DNA of 8,265 nucleotides from an uncultured Paracoccus sp. (GTDB lineage Bacteria; Pseudomonadota; Alphaproteobacteria; Rhodobacterales; Rhodobacteraceae): NCBI GenBank assembly GCA_937859005.1, contig CALLYR010000031.1, positions 1 to 8,265 on the forward strand. Reading direction: 5' to 3'. Below are positions 1 through 7,770 of the stretch, piece after piece. The position numbers and the translations under genes were made by a program. Position 1 is the stretch's first letter, and every line of letters begins with the position of its first letter. The notes beneath the pieces were generated by a model. It was not told the origin of the DNA, made no database searches, and saw only the letters and a program-made list of their open reading frames with translations.

Positions 1-1568
<1,568 letters not shown>

Positions 1569-1577
1569 GGTAAGCAT

Positions 1578-1619
1578 ATGTTCAGGGGAAATTGCACATA
1601 CGCCAGAATTTCTAGATGA
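1578..1619 (+). promoter_or_regulatory. Possible 13-codon leader ORF coupled to the HEPN gene
   Basis: Between prfC and the next gene an ATG at 1578 opens a 13-codon frame (MFRGNCTYARISR) that ends at TGA 1617-1619. That stop overlaps the ATG at 1616 in an ATGA arrangement, the classic layout for translational coupling. A GAGG at 1567-1570, overlapping the prfC stop, sits 7 bases before the ATG and could act as its Shine-Dalgarno site. The start at 1616 itself has no good Shine-Dalgarno sequence directly upstream. Translation of the mini-ORF is an inference; a frame this short can arise by chance. Confidence 0.25.
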
Positions 1620-2422
1620 TGTTCGGGCGGCAAACATACGAAAAATTCATTCCGAGGAATGAGCGCGAGGCCTTGGAGGAGGCTCTCGGGATGGAATCAG
1701 GATATGTTCTCGATTTCAGTGACAGAACGTTTAACGAATTCTTCTTCGAAACGGTTGGCCTAGATTCTGAAGGGAACCCTCACCTATTCAATGGGCGCGG
1801 AACGTCTAAAGCCAAGCGTCTTCGGTCCTTTATTGAACGCGGGAAACCGAGCATCGTGGCAAAGGTCCTGCGCGAACTTTGGGAGTATCGCGACGCTAAC
1901 AGCTATCGTGATAACAAGCGTGATGATCGGCTCCGGAGCGCATTCTTTTCGATAGTTGCGAGATTTGAAGGACGCGAAGACGCTATCGACGCCTCTGCTA
2001 TCGAAGCATTTGAGCCGAATGAAACATTGGAGGAGCTAGTCGCCTCAATCCGACGCGACCTTGATGCTAAGAAGCCGCATGTAGCCCTCGACAGACTCCA
2101 CACCTACTGTATGAAGCGGTTCGCTTCCTTGATTCAGAGGCATGGAGGCGCTGCATGTGGAAAGGAGGAACCCCTGCACTCCCGCGTCGGCAAGTATGTA
2201 AAAATATTACGAGAGCAACGGAATCTTACGCCGTTGTCCGAGCGCATCATAAAAAGTGCTATCAGCAACTTCGAGGCGATGAACCCGATCAGAAATGATC
2301 AGTCGTTTGCGCATGACAACCCTGATCTACTAGAGATGGAGGAAGCGCGCTTCATCTTTGACAGCGTGACCGCCTTCCTTCGCTATACGAAGGCCATCGA
2401 CAGCCGGTTATTTGAAGATTAA
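1616..2422 (+). CDS. HEPN-domain, abortive-infection (AbiJ-like) protein, putative ribonuclease
   Basis: This 268-residue soluble protein has no signal peptide or membrane segment. Residues 29-75 hold a conserved-looking block with YVLDFSDRTFNEFF and GTSKAKRLRSF, which I associate with N-terminal modules of abortive-infection proteins. Residues 150-262 are helical and carry R226-N-D-Q-S-F-A-H233, the Rx6H signature of HEPN endoribonucleases, inside the RN-x2-S-x-AH context seen in Abi C-terminal (AbiJ-type) domains. Such proteins usually cleave RNA after phage infection. The gene starts 47 bp after prfC on the same strand. Hand counts give about 50% GC in the row 1921-1980, against about 72% in 3361-3420, and it uses TTA, ATA and CTA codons that are scarce in its neighbours, suggesting horizontal transfer. 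ATG 1619 is a second possible start. ATG 1691 (residue 26) has a GGAGG at 1675-1679 and could be an internal start. No antitoxin or partner gene is adjacent. The HEPN call is fairly firm; the defence role is inferred. Confidence 0.68.
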   Translation: MMFGRQTYEKFIPRNEREALEEALGMESGYVLDFSDRTFNEFFFETVGLDSEGNPHLFNGRGTSKAKRLRSFIERGKPSIVAKVLRELWEYRDANSYRDNKRDDRLRSAFFSIVARFEGREDAIDASAIEAFEPNETLEELVASIRRDLDAKKPHVALDRLHTYCMKRFASLIQRHGGAACGKEEPLHSRVGKYVKILREQRNLTPLSERIIKSAISNFEAMNPIRNDQSFAHDNPDLLEMEEARFIFDSVTAFLRYTKAIDSRLFED

Positions 2423-2510
2423 TTCAACTTAGTTTGTCTGTCATTGTCAAGGAAAGACATGGGTGATCATCCGCATGCCATGATTGCTCTGTCCTGCGTC
2501 TAAGCAGAGT

Positions 2511-2543
2511 GCAAGCGACGTGCCGTGACTTCACGCCGCTTGC
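2511..2543. repeat. Nested inverted repeat between convergent genes (possible terminator)
   Basis: The outer arms GCAAGCG (2511-2517) and CGCTTGC (2537-2543) pair perfectly. Inside them CGTG/CACG closes a 4-base ACTT loop at 2524-2535. The hairpin lies in the 130-bp gap between the HEPN gene (+) and osmC (-), where a bidirectional terminator would be useful. No T-run follows on either strand, so it is not a canonical intrinsic terminator. It may equally mark the edge of the inserted segment. The rest of 2423-2552 shows no gene. Confidence 0.35.
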
Positions 2544-2552
2544 AGCACGGTC

Positions 2553-2975
2553 TCACCCCACCGTCAGATCCATCGTCACCTCGGCGTTCAGCACCTTGCT
2601 GACCGGGCAGCCCGTCTTTGCCGCCTCGGCCGCCTGCCGGATCGCCGCCTCGTCGCCCTGACCCGACACGCGGGTCGTCAGATGCGCCTTGGTGATCGCA
2701 AAGCCGTCGCCCTGCTTCTCGATGGTGATCGCGGAGGAGCTTTCGATCCGCGCGTCCGTCACGCCCGCCTTTTCCAGCTGCCCCGACAGCGCCATGCTGA
2801 AGCAGGCGGCGTGGGCGGCGCCGATCAGTTCCTCGGGGTTGGTGCCTTTCGCATCCTCGAACCGGGTGTTGAAGCCATAGGGCTGACCGGACAGCGCGCC
2901 GGATTCGGTCGAGACCTCGCCCTTGCCGTCCCGGATGCCGCCTTGCCATTTCGCCGAGCCTGTCTTGGTGGGCAT
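2553..2975 (-). CDS. osmC: OsmC, thiol-dependent organic hydroperoxide reductase
   Basis: OsmC is a cytoplasmic homodimeric peroxidase that reduces organic hydroperoxides using paired active-site cysteines. The 140-residue product matches the family length (E. coli about 143). It keeps the E. coli-like blocks GKGEVSTESGALSGQPYGFN, KGTNPEELIGAAHAACFSMA and GCPVSKVLNAEVT. The peroxidatic Cys58 (HAACFS) and resolving Cys123 (GCPVSK) are present, as are the conserved Arg39 and Glu48/49 around the active site. The start at 2975 is chosen because AGGAGG lies 6 bases upstream; an upstream in-frame ATG at 3014 would add 13 residues not seen in the family. The gene is divergent from the EamA-type permease and convergent with the HEPN gene. 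Stress control is known for the family, but no operator could be recognised here. Identification is secure. Confidence 0.95.
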   Translation of the reverse strand: MPTKTGSAKWQGGIRDGKGEVSTESGALSGQPYGFNTRFEDAKGTNPEELIGAAHAACFSMALSGQLEKAGVTDARIESSSAITIEKQGDGFAITKAHLTTRVSGQGDEAAIRQAAEAAKTGCPVSKVLNAEVTMDLTVG

Positions 2976-2981
2976 GTCTTT

Positions 2982-2987
2982 CCTCCT
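2982..2987 (-). promoter_or_regulatory. Strong Shine-Dalgarno site fixing the osmC start
   Basis: A perfect AGGAGG on the minus strand lies 6 bases before the ATG at 2975. It supports the 140-residue OsmC over the longer reading that begins at 3014. It is the best ribosome-binding site in the window. Confidence 0.8.
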
Positions 2988-3025
2988 GTCATGGGCCTTG
3001 GGTTCGACGCCCAACGCGCCGCCCG

Positions 3026-3054
3026 TTGCTCTGGTTCAAGCCGCAGGCTAGCGA
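3026..3054 (+). promoter_or_regulatory. Weak sigma70-like promoter candidate for the permease
   Basis: TTGCTC (3026-3031) and TAGCGA (3049-3054) are separated by 17 bp and lie 22 bp before the ATG at 3077. Spacing is ideal but the -10 is a poor match, so this is a suggestion only. I could not pick a convincing osmC promoter on the opposite strand of the same 101-bp gap. Confidence 0.3.
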
Positions 3055-3076
3055 AGGGCGCGAGCGGGGACAAACC

Positions 3077-3961
3077 ATGCCGATTCACGAACTTGCCGCG
3101 CTGGGGGCGGCGCTGTGCTGGGCGGTCACGGGGACCATCGTGTCCGGGCCGCTGCGGCTGATGGGGGCGCAGCGGTTCAACCGGCTGCGCGGCTGGATGG
3201 TGGTCGCGGCGCTGGCGCTGATCGTGCTGGCAGGCGGGCGCTGGGCGGGGTTCCAGCACGCCTGGGTGCTGGCGCTGGCGGCTTCGGGCATCGTGGGCAT
3301 CATGCTGGGCGATACCTTCAACTATGCCGCAGTGGATCGGCTGGGACCACGGCGCGCGGGTGCGGTTTTCGCGCTGAACGCCCCGATGGCGGCGCTGCTG
3401 GGATGGGCGGCCCTGGACGAGACGCTGGTCCCGCAGGCGGCCCTGGGCATCGCGGTGACGGTTGCGGGCGTCGCCATCGCCGTGCTGGGGCGGCGGCCCG
3501 TGCGGCTGCATCGGCTGGAACAGACGACCGGCGCGCTGTGGGTGGGCGTCGGCGCGGGGCTGCTGGCGGCGCTGGGACAGGCGGCGGGATCGCTGATCGC
3601 GCGGCCGGTGATGGCGGCGGGGGCGGACCCCTATGCTGCCTCGCTGATCCGGGTGGCGGTGTCCGCCCTTGCGCTGACCGCGATGATGGGTCTACGGTCG
3701 GAACCCCCGGTGGGCCGCATCCCGCCCGCGGCCTGGGCGCTGACCGCCGCCACCGCGGCCATCGGGCTGCTCTTGGGGATGACGCTGCTTCTGTTCGCGC
3801 TGCAGGGGGGCAAGGTCGGGATCGTGTCCACCCTGTCGGCGACCTCGCCCGTGCTGATCCTGCCGCTGCTGTGGTTGCGGACCGGACAGCCGCCGACCGG
3901 GGCTAGCTGGGCGGGCGCGGCTGTGGCTGTTGCGGGGCTGGCGCTGATCTTCCTGCGCTGA
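3077..3961 (+). CDS. EamA/DMT-superfamily 10-TM permease
   Basis: The product is an inner-membrane protein of 294 residues with about ten hydrophobic helices arranged as two EamA repeats, roughly residues 5-137 and 152-293. This is the standard length and build of drug/metabolite-transporter exporters of the RhaT/YdcZ/EamA type. Family-like features include the NYAAVDRLGPRRAGAVFALN stretch (82-101) ahead of a Pro-containing helix (NAPMAALLGW) and an acidic DE at 114-115. The second repeat has the matching GIVSTLSATSPVLILPLLW block. The start at 3077 is preceded by GGGGA about 7 bases upstream; earlier in-frame TTG codons would add a charged, non-family leader. The substrate cannot be read from sequence. 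Members export amino acids, nucleosides or other metabolites. It sits alone, divergent from osmC and convergent with dgt. Confidence 0.88.
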   Translation: MPIHELAALGAALCWAVTGTIVSGPLRLMGAQRFNRLRGWMVVAALALIVLAGGRWAGFQHAWVLALAASGIVGIMLGDTFNYAAVDRLGPRRAGAVFALNAPMAALLGWAALDETLVPQAALGIAVTVAGVAIAVLGRRPVRLHRLEQTTGALWVGVGAGLLAALGQAAGSLIARPVMAAGADPYAASLIRVAVSALALTAMMGLRSEPPVGRIPPAAWALTAATAAIGLLLGMTLLLFALQGGKVGIVSTLSATSPVLILPLLWLRTGQPPTGASWAGAAVAVAGLALIFLR

Positions 3962-4019
3962 CGCGAGGGTTGCGCCGTCGCTGTTTGCGGCCCCTGGCTG
4001 GATACGGTCCGCCGGATTT

Positions 4020-4031
4020 CCGGGCGCCCGG
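4020..4031. repeat. Perfect 12-bp GC palindrome between convergent genes
   Basis: CCGGGCGCCCGG lies in the 101-bp gap between the stops of the permease (+) and dgt (-). It could form a short GC-rich hairpin in transcripts from either side, but no T-run follows. It is a weak terminator candidate, and GC-rich palindromes are expected in this genome. The rest of 3962-4062 shows nothing recognisable. Confidence 0.3.
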
Positions 4032-4062
4032 CCGCGCGGGACGTTCGGGTAGGACAGATCCC

Positions 4063-5223
4063 TCAGCCTTGTCCCCCCGTCAGCCGCCGCCATTCCGCAA
4101 TCGCGAACCTGTCCGTCATGCCCGCGACGTAATCCAGCACCACGCGTGCGCAAGCGGTGCGGTCGGGAGCGGATGTTGCCTCGGCCTGCCAGTCGGGGGG
4201 CAGCCGGGCGGGGTCGTCCAGGAACATCGGGAAGATCGTGTTCAGCATGGCGGTGACGCGCTGGCGTTCCTCGACCACGCTGGGGGCGCGGTACATGCGG
4301 GTGAACAGGAAGCCCTTGATCGCCTTGAGGTTCTGGTAAAGCGGCTTGGAAAACCGGATCACCGGGCCGTCCATCGCGCGGATGTCGTCCGCCGATTGCG
4401 GGCGCAGCGCGGTCAGGCGCCCTTGGGCCACGGCGATCACGTCCTCGACCATGACGCCGAAGACCCGGCGCAGCGCCTCGTGCCGCCGCCGCATCGGGGC
4501 GAGGCCAGGATGCAGGCGGTCCACCTGGGCAAAGGCGGGGCCGATCACCGGCAACTCCATCAGGTCGGCTTCCGTGAACAGGCCCGACCGCAGCCCGTCG
4601 TGCAGGTCGTGGTGGTTATAGGCGATATCGTCGGCGACCGCGGCCACCTGCGCCTCGGCGCTGGCATGGGTGGACAGTTCCAGATCCCAGTCGGCATTCA
4701 CCTGCGCCAGCGCCCACGGCCAGGGACGCGCGACCGGGCCGTTGTGCTTGGCGATGCCCTCCAGTGTCTCCCACGTCAGGTTCAGCCCGTCGAAGCCGGC
4801 ATAGTGGCGTTCCAGTCGCGTCACGATCCGCAGCGCCTGCGCGTTGTGGTCGAAGCCGCCGTAAGGGGCCATCAGGGCTGCCAGCGCATCCTCTCCGGTA
4901 TGGCCGAAGGGGGGGTGGCCCAGGTCGTGAGCCAGCGCCACCGCCTCGGCCAGGTCGGTGTTCAGGTCCAGCGCGCCCGCCAGCGTGCGCGCGACCTGCG
5001 CCACCTCGATCGTGTGGGTCAGGCGGGTGCGGTAATAGTCGCCCTTGTAGTCGTCGCCCTCGTGCTCGACGAAAACCTGCGTCTTGTGCTTCAGCCGGCG
5101 GAAGGCGCTGGAATGGATGATCCGGTCGCGGTCGCGCTGCCACGGGCTGCGGAAGGTGGACAGTTCCTCGGGGTAAAGGCGGCCGCGGCTGTCGGCTGGA
5201 TGGCAGGCATGGGGGGCGGTCAT
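4063..5223 (-). CDS. dgt: dGTPase-like HD-domain dNTP triphosphohydrolase
   Basis: The 386-residue cytoplasmic enzyme belongs to the deoxyguanosine triphosphate triphosphohydrolase-like (type 2) family, which splits dNTPs into deoxynucleoside and tripolyphosphate and so tunes dNTP pools. The metal-binding HD signature is complete: His70 in TRLTHTIEVAQ, His99-Asp100 in AHDLGHPPFGHTGEDAL, and Asp199 in VADDIAYNHHDLHD. The family N-terminal block DRDRIIHSSAFRRLKHKTQV (31-50) is also intact. The start at 5223 gives the family-like MTAPHACHPADSRGRLYPEE; the open frame continues upstream, but that part overlaps erpA and has no family resemblance. AAGGAA lies upstream as a modest ribosome-binding site. 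dgt is divergent from erpA across a 70-bp gap, a neighbourhood I recall from other alphaproteobacteria. Some dGTPases act in phage defence, but this is the chromosomal housekeeping type. Confidence 0.94.
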   Translation of the reverse strand: MTAPHACHPADSRGRLYPEELSTFRSPWQRDRDRIIHSSAFRRLKHKTQVFVEHEGDDYKGDYYRTRLTHTIEVAQVARTLAGALDLNTDLAEAVALAHDLGHPPFGHTGEDALAALMAPYGGFDHNAQALRIVTRLERHYAGFDGLNLTWETLEGIAKHNGPVARPWPWALAQVNADWDLELSTHASAEAQVAAVADDIAYNHHDLHDGLRSGLFTEADLMELPVIGPAFAQVDRLHPGLAPMRRRHEALRRVFGVMVEDVIAVAQGRLTALRPQSADDIRAMDGPVIRFSKPLYQNLKAIKGFLFTRMYRAPSVVEERQRVTAMLNTIFPMFLDDPARLPPDWQAEATSAPDRTACARVVLDYVAGMTDRFAIAEWRRLTGGQG

Positions 5224-5296
5224 GGGCCGTTCCTTGCGGGGATGCGCGGTCCAGCCTATATTCGCGGTCACGCCACCGGAACGGGAACGCCCCATG
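5221..5296. repeat. Mirror-image start regions of dgt and erpA
   Basis: The minus-strand initiation region of dgt (5233 down to 5221) reads GGAACGGCCCATG. The plus-strand initiation region of erpA (5284-5296) reads GGAACGCCCCATG. These form an inverted repeat matching at 12 of 13 bases and include both start codons. The 50-bp space between them carries the erpA promoter candidate. Confidence 0.6.
5234..5262 (+). promoter_or_regulatory. Sigma70-type promoter candidate for erpA-corC
   Basis: TTGCGG (5234-5239) and TATATT (5257-5262) are separated by exactly 17 bp. TATATT is a rare AT-rich island in this region. The promoter would start RNA about 25 bases before the erpA ATG. The reverse strand also offers TATAGG in the same island, so the core could serve dgt too, but its -35 is poor. 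No IscR- or RirA/Iron-rhodo-type box was recognised. Confidence 0.55.
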
Positions 5297-5617
5297 AACC
5301 TGCCCCCCAAGGTCACGCCCCGCGCCTTTGCGCGGCTGGCCGAGATCAACGCAAGCGGCGAGCCGCGCCCGCTGCGCGTGGCGGTGTCGGGCGGCGGCTG
5401 TTCGGGATTCCAGTACGACATCCGGCTGGACGACCTCGCCCCCGACGATCTGGTGCTGGAGGGCGAGGGCCAGCGCGTGCTGATCGACCCGGTGTCGCTG
5501 CCCTTTCTGGCGGGTTCGGTGATCGACTGGTCGGACGAACTGATCGGGGCGCGCTTCGTGATCGACAATCCCAACGCCAGCTCGTCCTGCGGCTGCGGCA
5601 CCTCGTTTTCGATCTGA
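5294..5617 (+). CDS. erpA: A-type iron-sulfur carrier protein, ErpA-like
   Basis: The product is a 107-residue cytoplasmic A-type carrier that binds a [4Fe-4S] or [2Fe-2S] cluster and hands it to apo-enzymes. The three cluster ligands are present: Cys36 in GGGCSGFQY, and Cys99 and Cys101 in the SSCGCGTSFSI C-terminus. Length is typical (ErpA/IscA 105-115). The start at 5294 follows GGAACGGGAACG; an in-frame ATG at 5222 would overlap the dgt start and add an atypical leader. The stop is 3 bp before the downstream CNNM-CBS gene, so the two are probably co-transcribed and perhaps translationally coupled. Telling ErpA from IscA by eye is uncertain. The absence of an isc/suf operon around it and the recalled position beside dgt favour ErpA. 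Confidence 0.88.
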   Translation: MNLPPKVTPRAFARLAEINASGEPRPLRVAVSGGGCSGFQYDIRLDDLAPDDLVLEGEGQRVLIDPVSLPFLAGSVIDWSDELIGARFVIDNPNASSSCGCGTSFSI

Positions 5618-5620
5618 CCG

Positions 5621-6889
5621 ATGTTTCTTGAAATCCTGCTGATCCTGGCCCTGACCCTCGTCAACGGGCTGCTGTCGATGTCCGAACTGGCGGTGATCTC
5701 CTCGCGCCCCGCGCGGCTGGCCAGCATGGCTGAAAAGCGCGAAGGGGGCGCGCAGGCGGCGTTGGACCTGCTGGACGAGCCGGGCAAGTTCCTGTCGGCG
5801 GTCCAGATCGGGATCACGCTGGTCGGCGTGCTGACCGGCGCGGTGTCGGGGGCGACGCTGGGCGCGCGCGCGGGTGCGGCGCTGGCCGCGGCGGGGGTGC
5901 CTTACGGTCTGGCACAGACGCTGGGCGTGTTCCTGGTCGTCGCCGCCATCACCGCGCTGTCGGTCATCATGGGCGAACTGGTGCCGAAACAGATCGCCAT
6001 GTCGAACCCCGAAAGCATCGCGGCGCGCGTGGCCCCCTCGATGCGGATGCTGGGGCGCATCGGGACGCCGCTGGTCTGGCTGCTGGACGCTGCCAGCCGG
6101 CTGGTGCTGCGTCTGCTGCGCATCGACGACGGCTCCGACCGGTCGATCACGGATGAGGAGGTCCGCCTGACCATCGCCGAGGCGACGCAGGCGGGCGTCC
6201 TGATGGAGGGGGAACGCGGCATGATCGCAGGCGTCATGCGGGTGGCCGACCGGTCGGCCGCCGCGATGATGACGCCGCGCCGCGACGTGGACATGATCGA
6301 CCTGAACGACCCGCCCGAAACCGTGCTGCAGAAGGCGCGCGAGGCACGCTTTTCCCGCATGCCCGTCACCCAGGGCAGCGCCGACGAAATTCTGGGCGTG
6401 GTCGCCCTGCGCGACCTGATCGGGGTGGACAATCCCGATCTGCGGAGCCTGATCCGCGAGGCGCCGACCGTGCTGGACGCGGCCGATGCGCTGTCGGTGA
6501 TCGAGGTGCTGCGCAAGACGCCCTCGCGCATGGTGCTGGTCTATGACGAATACGGCCATTTCCAGGGGATCATCACCGCGATGGACCTGCTGGAGGCGAT
6601 CACCGGCGATTTCATCGACCCCAACGGGGACGAACCCGACATCGTGCGCCGCGCCGACGGGTCGTGGCTGGTCGCGGGCAGCGAAAGCGCCGACGAATTC
6701 GCGGGCGAGACGGGCTTTCCCGTGCCCGACGGCGATTTCAATACCGTCGCCGGCATGGTGCTGACGATCATCAACCGGATTCCGCGCACCGGCGACGTGT
6801 TTCATCACGAAGGATGGTGCGTCGAGATCGCCGACATGGACGCCATGCGCATCGACCGGCTGATCGTCAGTCCGCCCGCGCCGGAATGA
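5621..6889 (+). CDS. CorC/HlyC-family CNNM-CBS membrane protein
   Basis: This 422-residue inner-membrane protein has the full three-part build of the former UPF0053/hemolysin family. A CNNM (DUF21) domain spans about residues 1-195, with four hydrophobic segments near 1-24, 57-80, 97-125 and 142-165, the SELAVISSRPARL block (21-33) and GELVPK (118-123). A CBS pair spans about 214-335, starting after the signature MMTPRRDVDMI and including VYDEYGHFQGIIT at 307-319. A transporter-associated CorC_HlyC domain spans about 340-417. Relatives are linked to Mg2+/Co2+ transport or efflux; the older hemolysin label rests on little direct evidence. The ATG at 5621 lies 3 bp after the erpA stop, so expression probably depends on the erpA promoter. 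The ion carried cannot be read from sequence. Confidence 0.92.
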   Translation: MFLEILLILALTLVNGLLSMSELAVISSRPARLASMAEKREGGAQAALDLLDEPGKFLSAVQIGITLVGVLTGAVSGATLGARAGAALAAAGVPYGLAQTLGVFLVVAAITALSVIMGELVPKQIAMSNPESIAARVAPSMRMLGRIGTPLVWLLDAASRLVLRLLRIDDGSDRSITDEEVRLTIAEATQAGVLMEGERGMIAGVMRVADRSAAAMMTPRRDVDMIDLNDPPETVLQKAREARFSRMPVTQGSADEILGVVALRDLIGVDNPDLRSLIREAPTVLDAADALSVIEVLRKTPSRMVLVYDEYGHFQGIITAMDLLEAITGDFIDPNGDEPDIVRRADGSWLVAGSESADEFAGETGFPVPDGDFNTVAGMVLTIINRIPRTGDVFHHEGWCVEIADMDAMRIDRLIVSPPAPE

Positions 6890-6896
6890 TGGCTTC

Positions 6897-6924
6897 TTGC
6901 CACGGCAGGGGGGCCTGCTAGGGT
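6897..6924 (+). promoter_or_regulatory. Promoter candidate for xth, possibly leaderless
   Basis: TTGCCA (6897-6902), a 16-bp spacer and TAGGGT (6919-6924) end only 7 bp before the xth ATG at 6932. RNA would start at or next to the start codon. The spacer contains the inverted repeat GCAGG-GGGG-CCTGC (6905-6918), which abuts the -10 and could be an operator. The AGGG inside the -10 could alternatively be a ribosome-binding site for a longer operon message. Confidence 0.5.
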
Positions 6925-6931
6925 CGCGGCC

Positions 6932-7720
6932 ATGAAAATCGCCAGCTTCAACGTCAACGGCATCAAGGCGCGGCTGCACCAGCTTCTGGCCTGGCTTCCC
7001 GACGCGCAGCCCGATGTCGTCGTGCTGCAGGAAATCAAGTCCGTGGACGAGGCCTTCCCGGCCGAGCCGATCGAGGATCTGGGCTGGAGCGTCCACACCC
7101 ATGGCCAGAAAAGCTGGAACGGCGTCGCCGTCCTGTCGCGCCTGGCCGTCGAGGACATCCGCCGCAGCCTGCCGGGCGGCGAAACGGACGAACAGGCCCG
7201 CTGGATCGAGGCGGTAGTGATGGGCGAGCATCGCGCCGTCACCGTGGCCGGGCTTTACCTGCCAAACGGCAATCCCGCGCCGGGGCCGAAATACGATTAC
7301 AAGCTGGCGTGGATGGAACGGATGCGGCTGCGCGCCGCCGACCTGCTGCGGACGGAACAGCCGGTCGTCATGCTGGGCGATTACAACGTCATTCCCGAAG
7401 CCCGCGATGCGGCGCGGCCCGAAAACTGGACCGGCGATGCGCTGTATCTGCCCGAAAGCCGGGCGGCCTTCCGGCGCATCCTGCATCAGGGCTGGACCGA
7501 CGCGATCCGGGTGCGGGACCTGCAGGCCACGCGCGGGCCGTTCACCTTCTGGGATTACCAGCGCCGGGGCTGGGACCGCGACGACGGCATCCGCATCGAC
7601 CATCTGCTGCTGTCCCCGCAGGCGGCCGACCTGATGCGCGACGCAGGCATCGACCGCGATCAGCGCGCCACCGAAAAGCCCAGCGACCACGTTCCCGTCT
7701 GGGTTGATCTGGCCGCCTGA
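6932..7720 (+). CDS. xth: Exodeoxyribonuclease III (AP endonuclease)
   Basis: The 262-residue cytoplasmic Mg2+-dependent enzyme cleaves DNA at abasic sites and trims 3' blocks in base-excision repair. It covers a complete endonuclease/exonuclease/phosphatase fold of normal length (E. coli XthA 268). Active-site motifs are all present: Asn7 in SFNVNGIKAR, Glu34 in VLQEIKS, Tyr109 in GLYLPNGNP, Asp150 and Asn152 in MLGDYNVIP, Trp214, Asp223 in RIDHLLLS, and the terminal Ser-Asp252-His253 of KPSDHVPVW. The start ATG at 6932 encodes the family-standard MKIASFNVNG, which fixes it. It follows the CorC-like gene by 42 bp on the same strand but seems to have its own promoter just upstream. The family has ExoIII and Neisseria-type subgroups; I cannot separate them firmly by eye. 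Confidence 0.95.
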   Translation: MKIASFNVNGIKARLHQLLAWLPDAQPDVVVLQEIKSVDEAFPAEPIEDLGWSVHTHGQKSWNGVAVLSRLAVEDIRRSLPGGETDEQARWIEAVVMGEHRAVTVAGLYLPNGNPAPGPKYDYKLAWMERMRLRAADLLRTEQPVVMLGDYNVIPEARDAARPENWTGDALYLPESRAAFRRILHQGWTDAIRVRDLQATRGPFTFWDYQRRGWDRDDGIRIDHLLLSPQAADLMRDAGIDRDQRATEKPSDHVPVWVDLAA

Positions 7721-7727
7721 TATTCTT

Positions 7728-7742
7728 GGCGCTTGCAGCGCC
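7728..7742. repeat. Perfect 6-bp-stem hairpin after xth
   Basis: GGCGCT-TGC-AGCGCC begins 8 bp after the xth stop and overlaps the proposed -35 of the next gene. No T-run follows. It may be an imperfect terminator for xth, an operator for the downstream promoter, or both. Confidence 0.4.
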
Positions 7743-7762
7743 GCGCAGGCCGGGCTTAGGGT
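7733..7762 (+). promoter_or_regulatory. Promoter candidate for the PPDK-like gene, possibly leaderless
   Basis: TTGCAG (7733-7738), an 18-bp spacer and TAGGGT (7757-7762) end 8 bp before the ATG at 7771. This copies the layout seen before xth, with the same -10 hexamer. The -35 lies within the hairpin at 7728-7742. Confidence 0.45.
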
Positions 7763-7770
7763 CCGGCACC

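Noticed and set aside
1616..2422. Toxin-antitoxin pair such as HEPN-MNT
   Set aside because: No second small gene of the MNT or other antitoxin type lies on either side; the neighbours are prfC and osmC.
2423..2552. tRNA or small RNA gene serving as an attachment site
   Set aside because: No cloverleaf, TTCGA-type T-loop or CCA end was found; only the hairpin at 2511-2543 stands out.
4063..5223. dgt as part of a phage-defence island with the HEPN gene
   Set aside because: Some dGTPases deplete dNTPs during infection, but this one is the chromosomal type 2 enzyme in a housekeeping neighbourhood. It has host-like composition and is 1.6 kb from the HEPN gene with two core genes between.
3970..5631. 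553-codon plus-strand frame over dgt
   Set aside because: It is a shadow of dgt, with repetitive R/G/A/H/V composition and no recognisable domain.
5224..5817. N-terminal extension of dgt to position 5817 (584 residues in total)
   Set aside because: The extra 198 codons lie antisense to erpA and the CorC-like gene, and the known family start block begins at the 5223 ATG.
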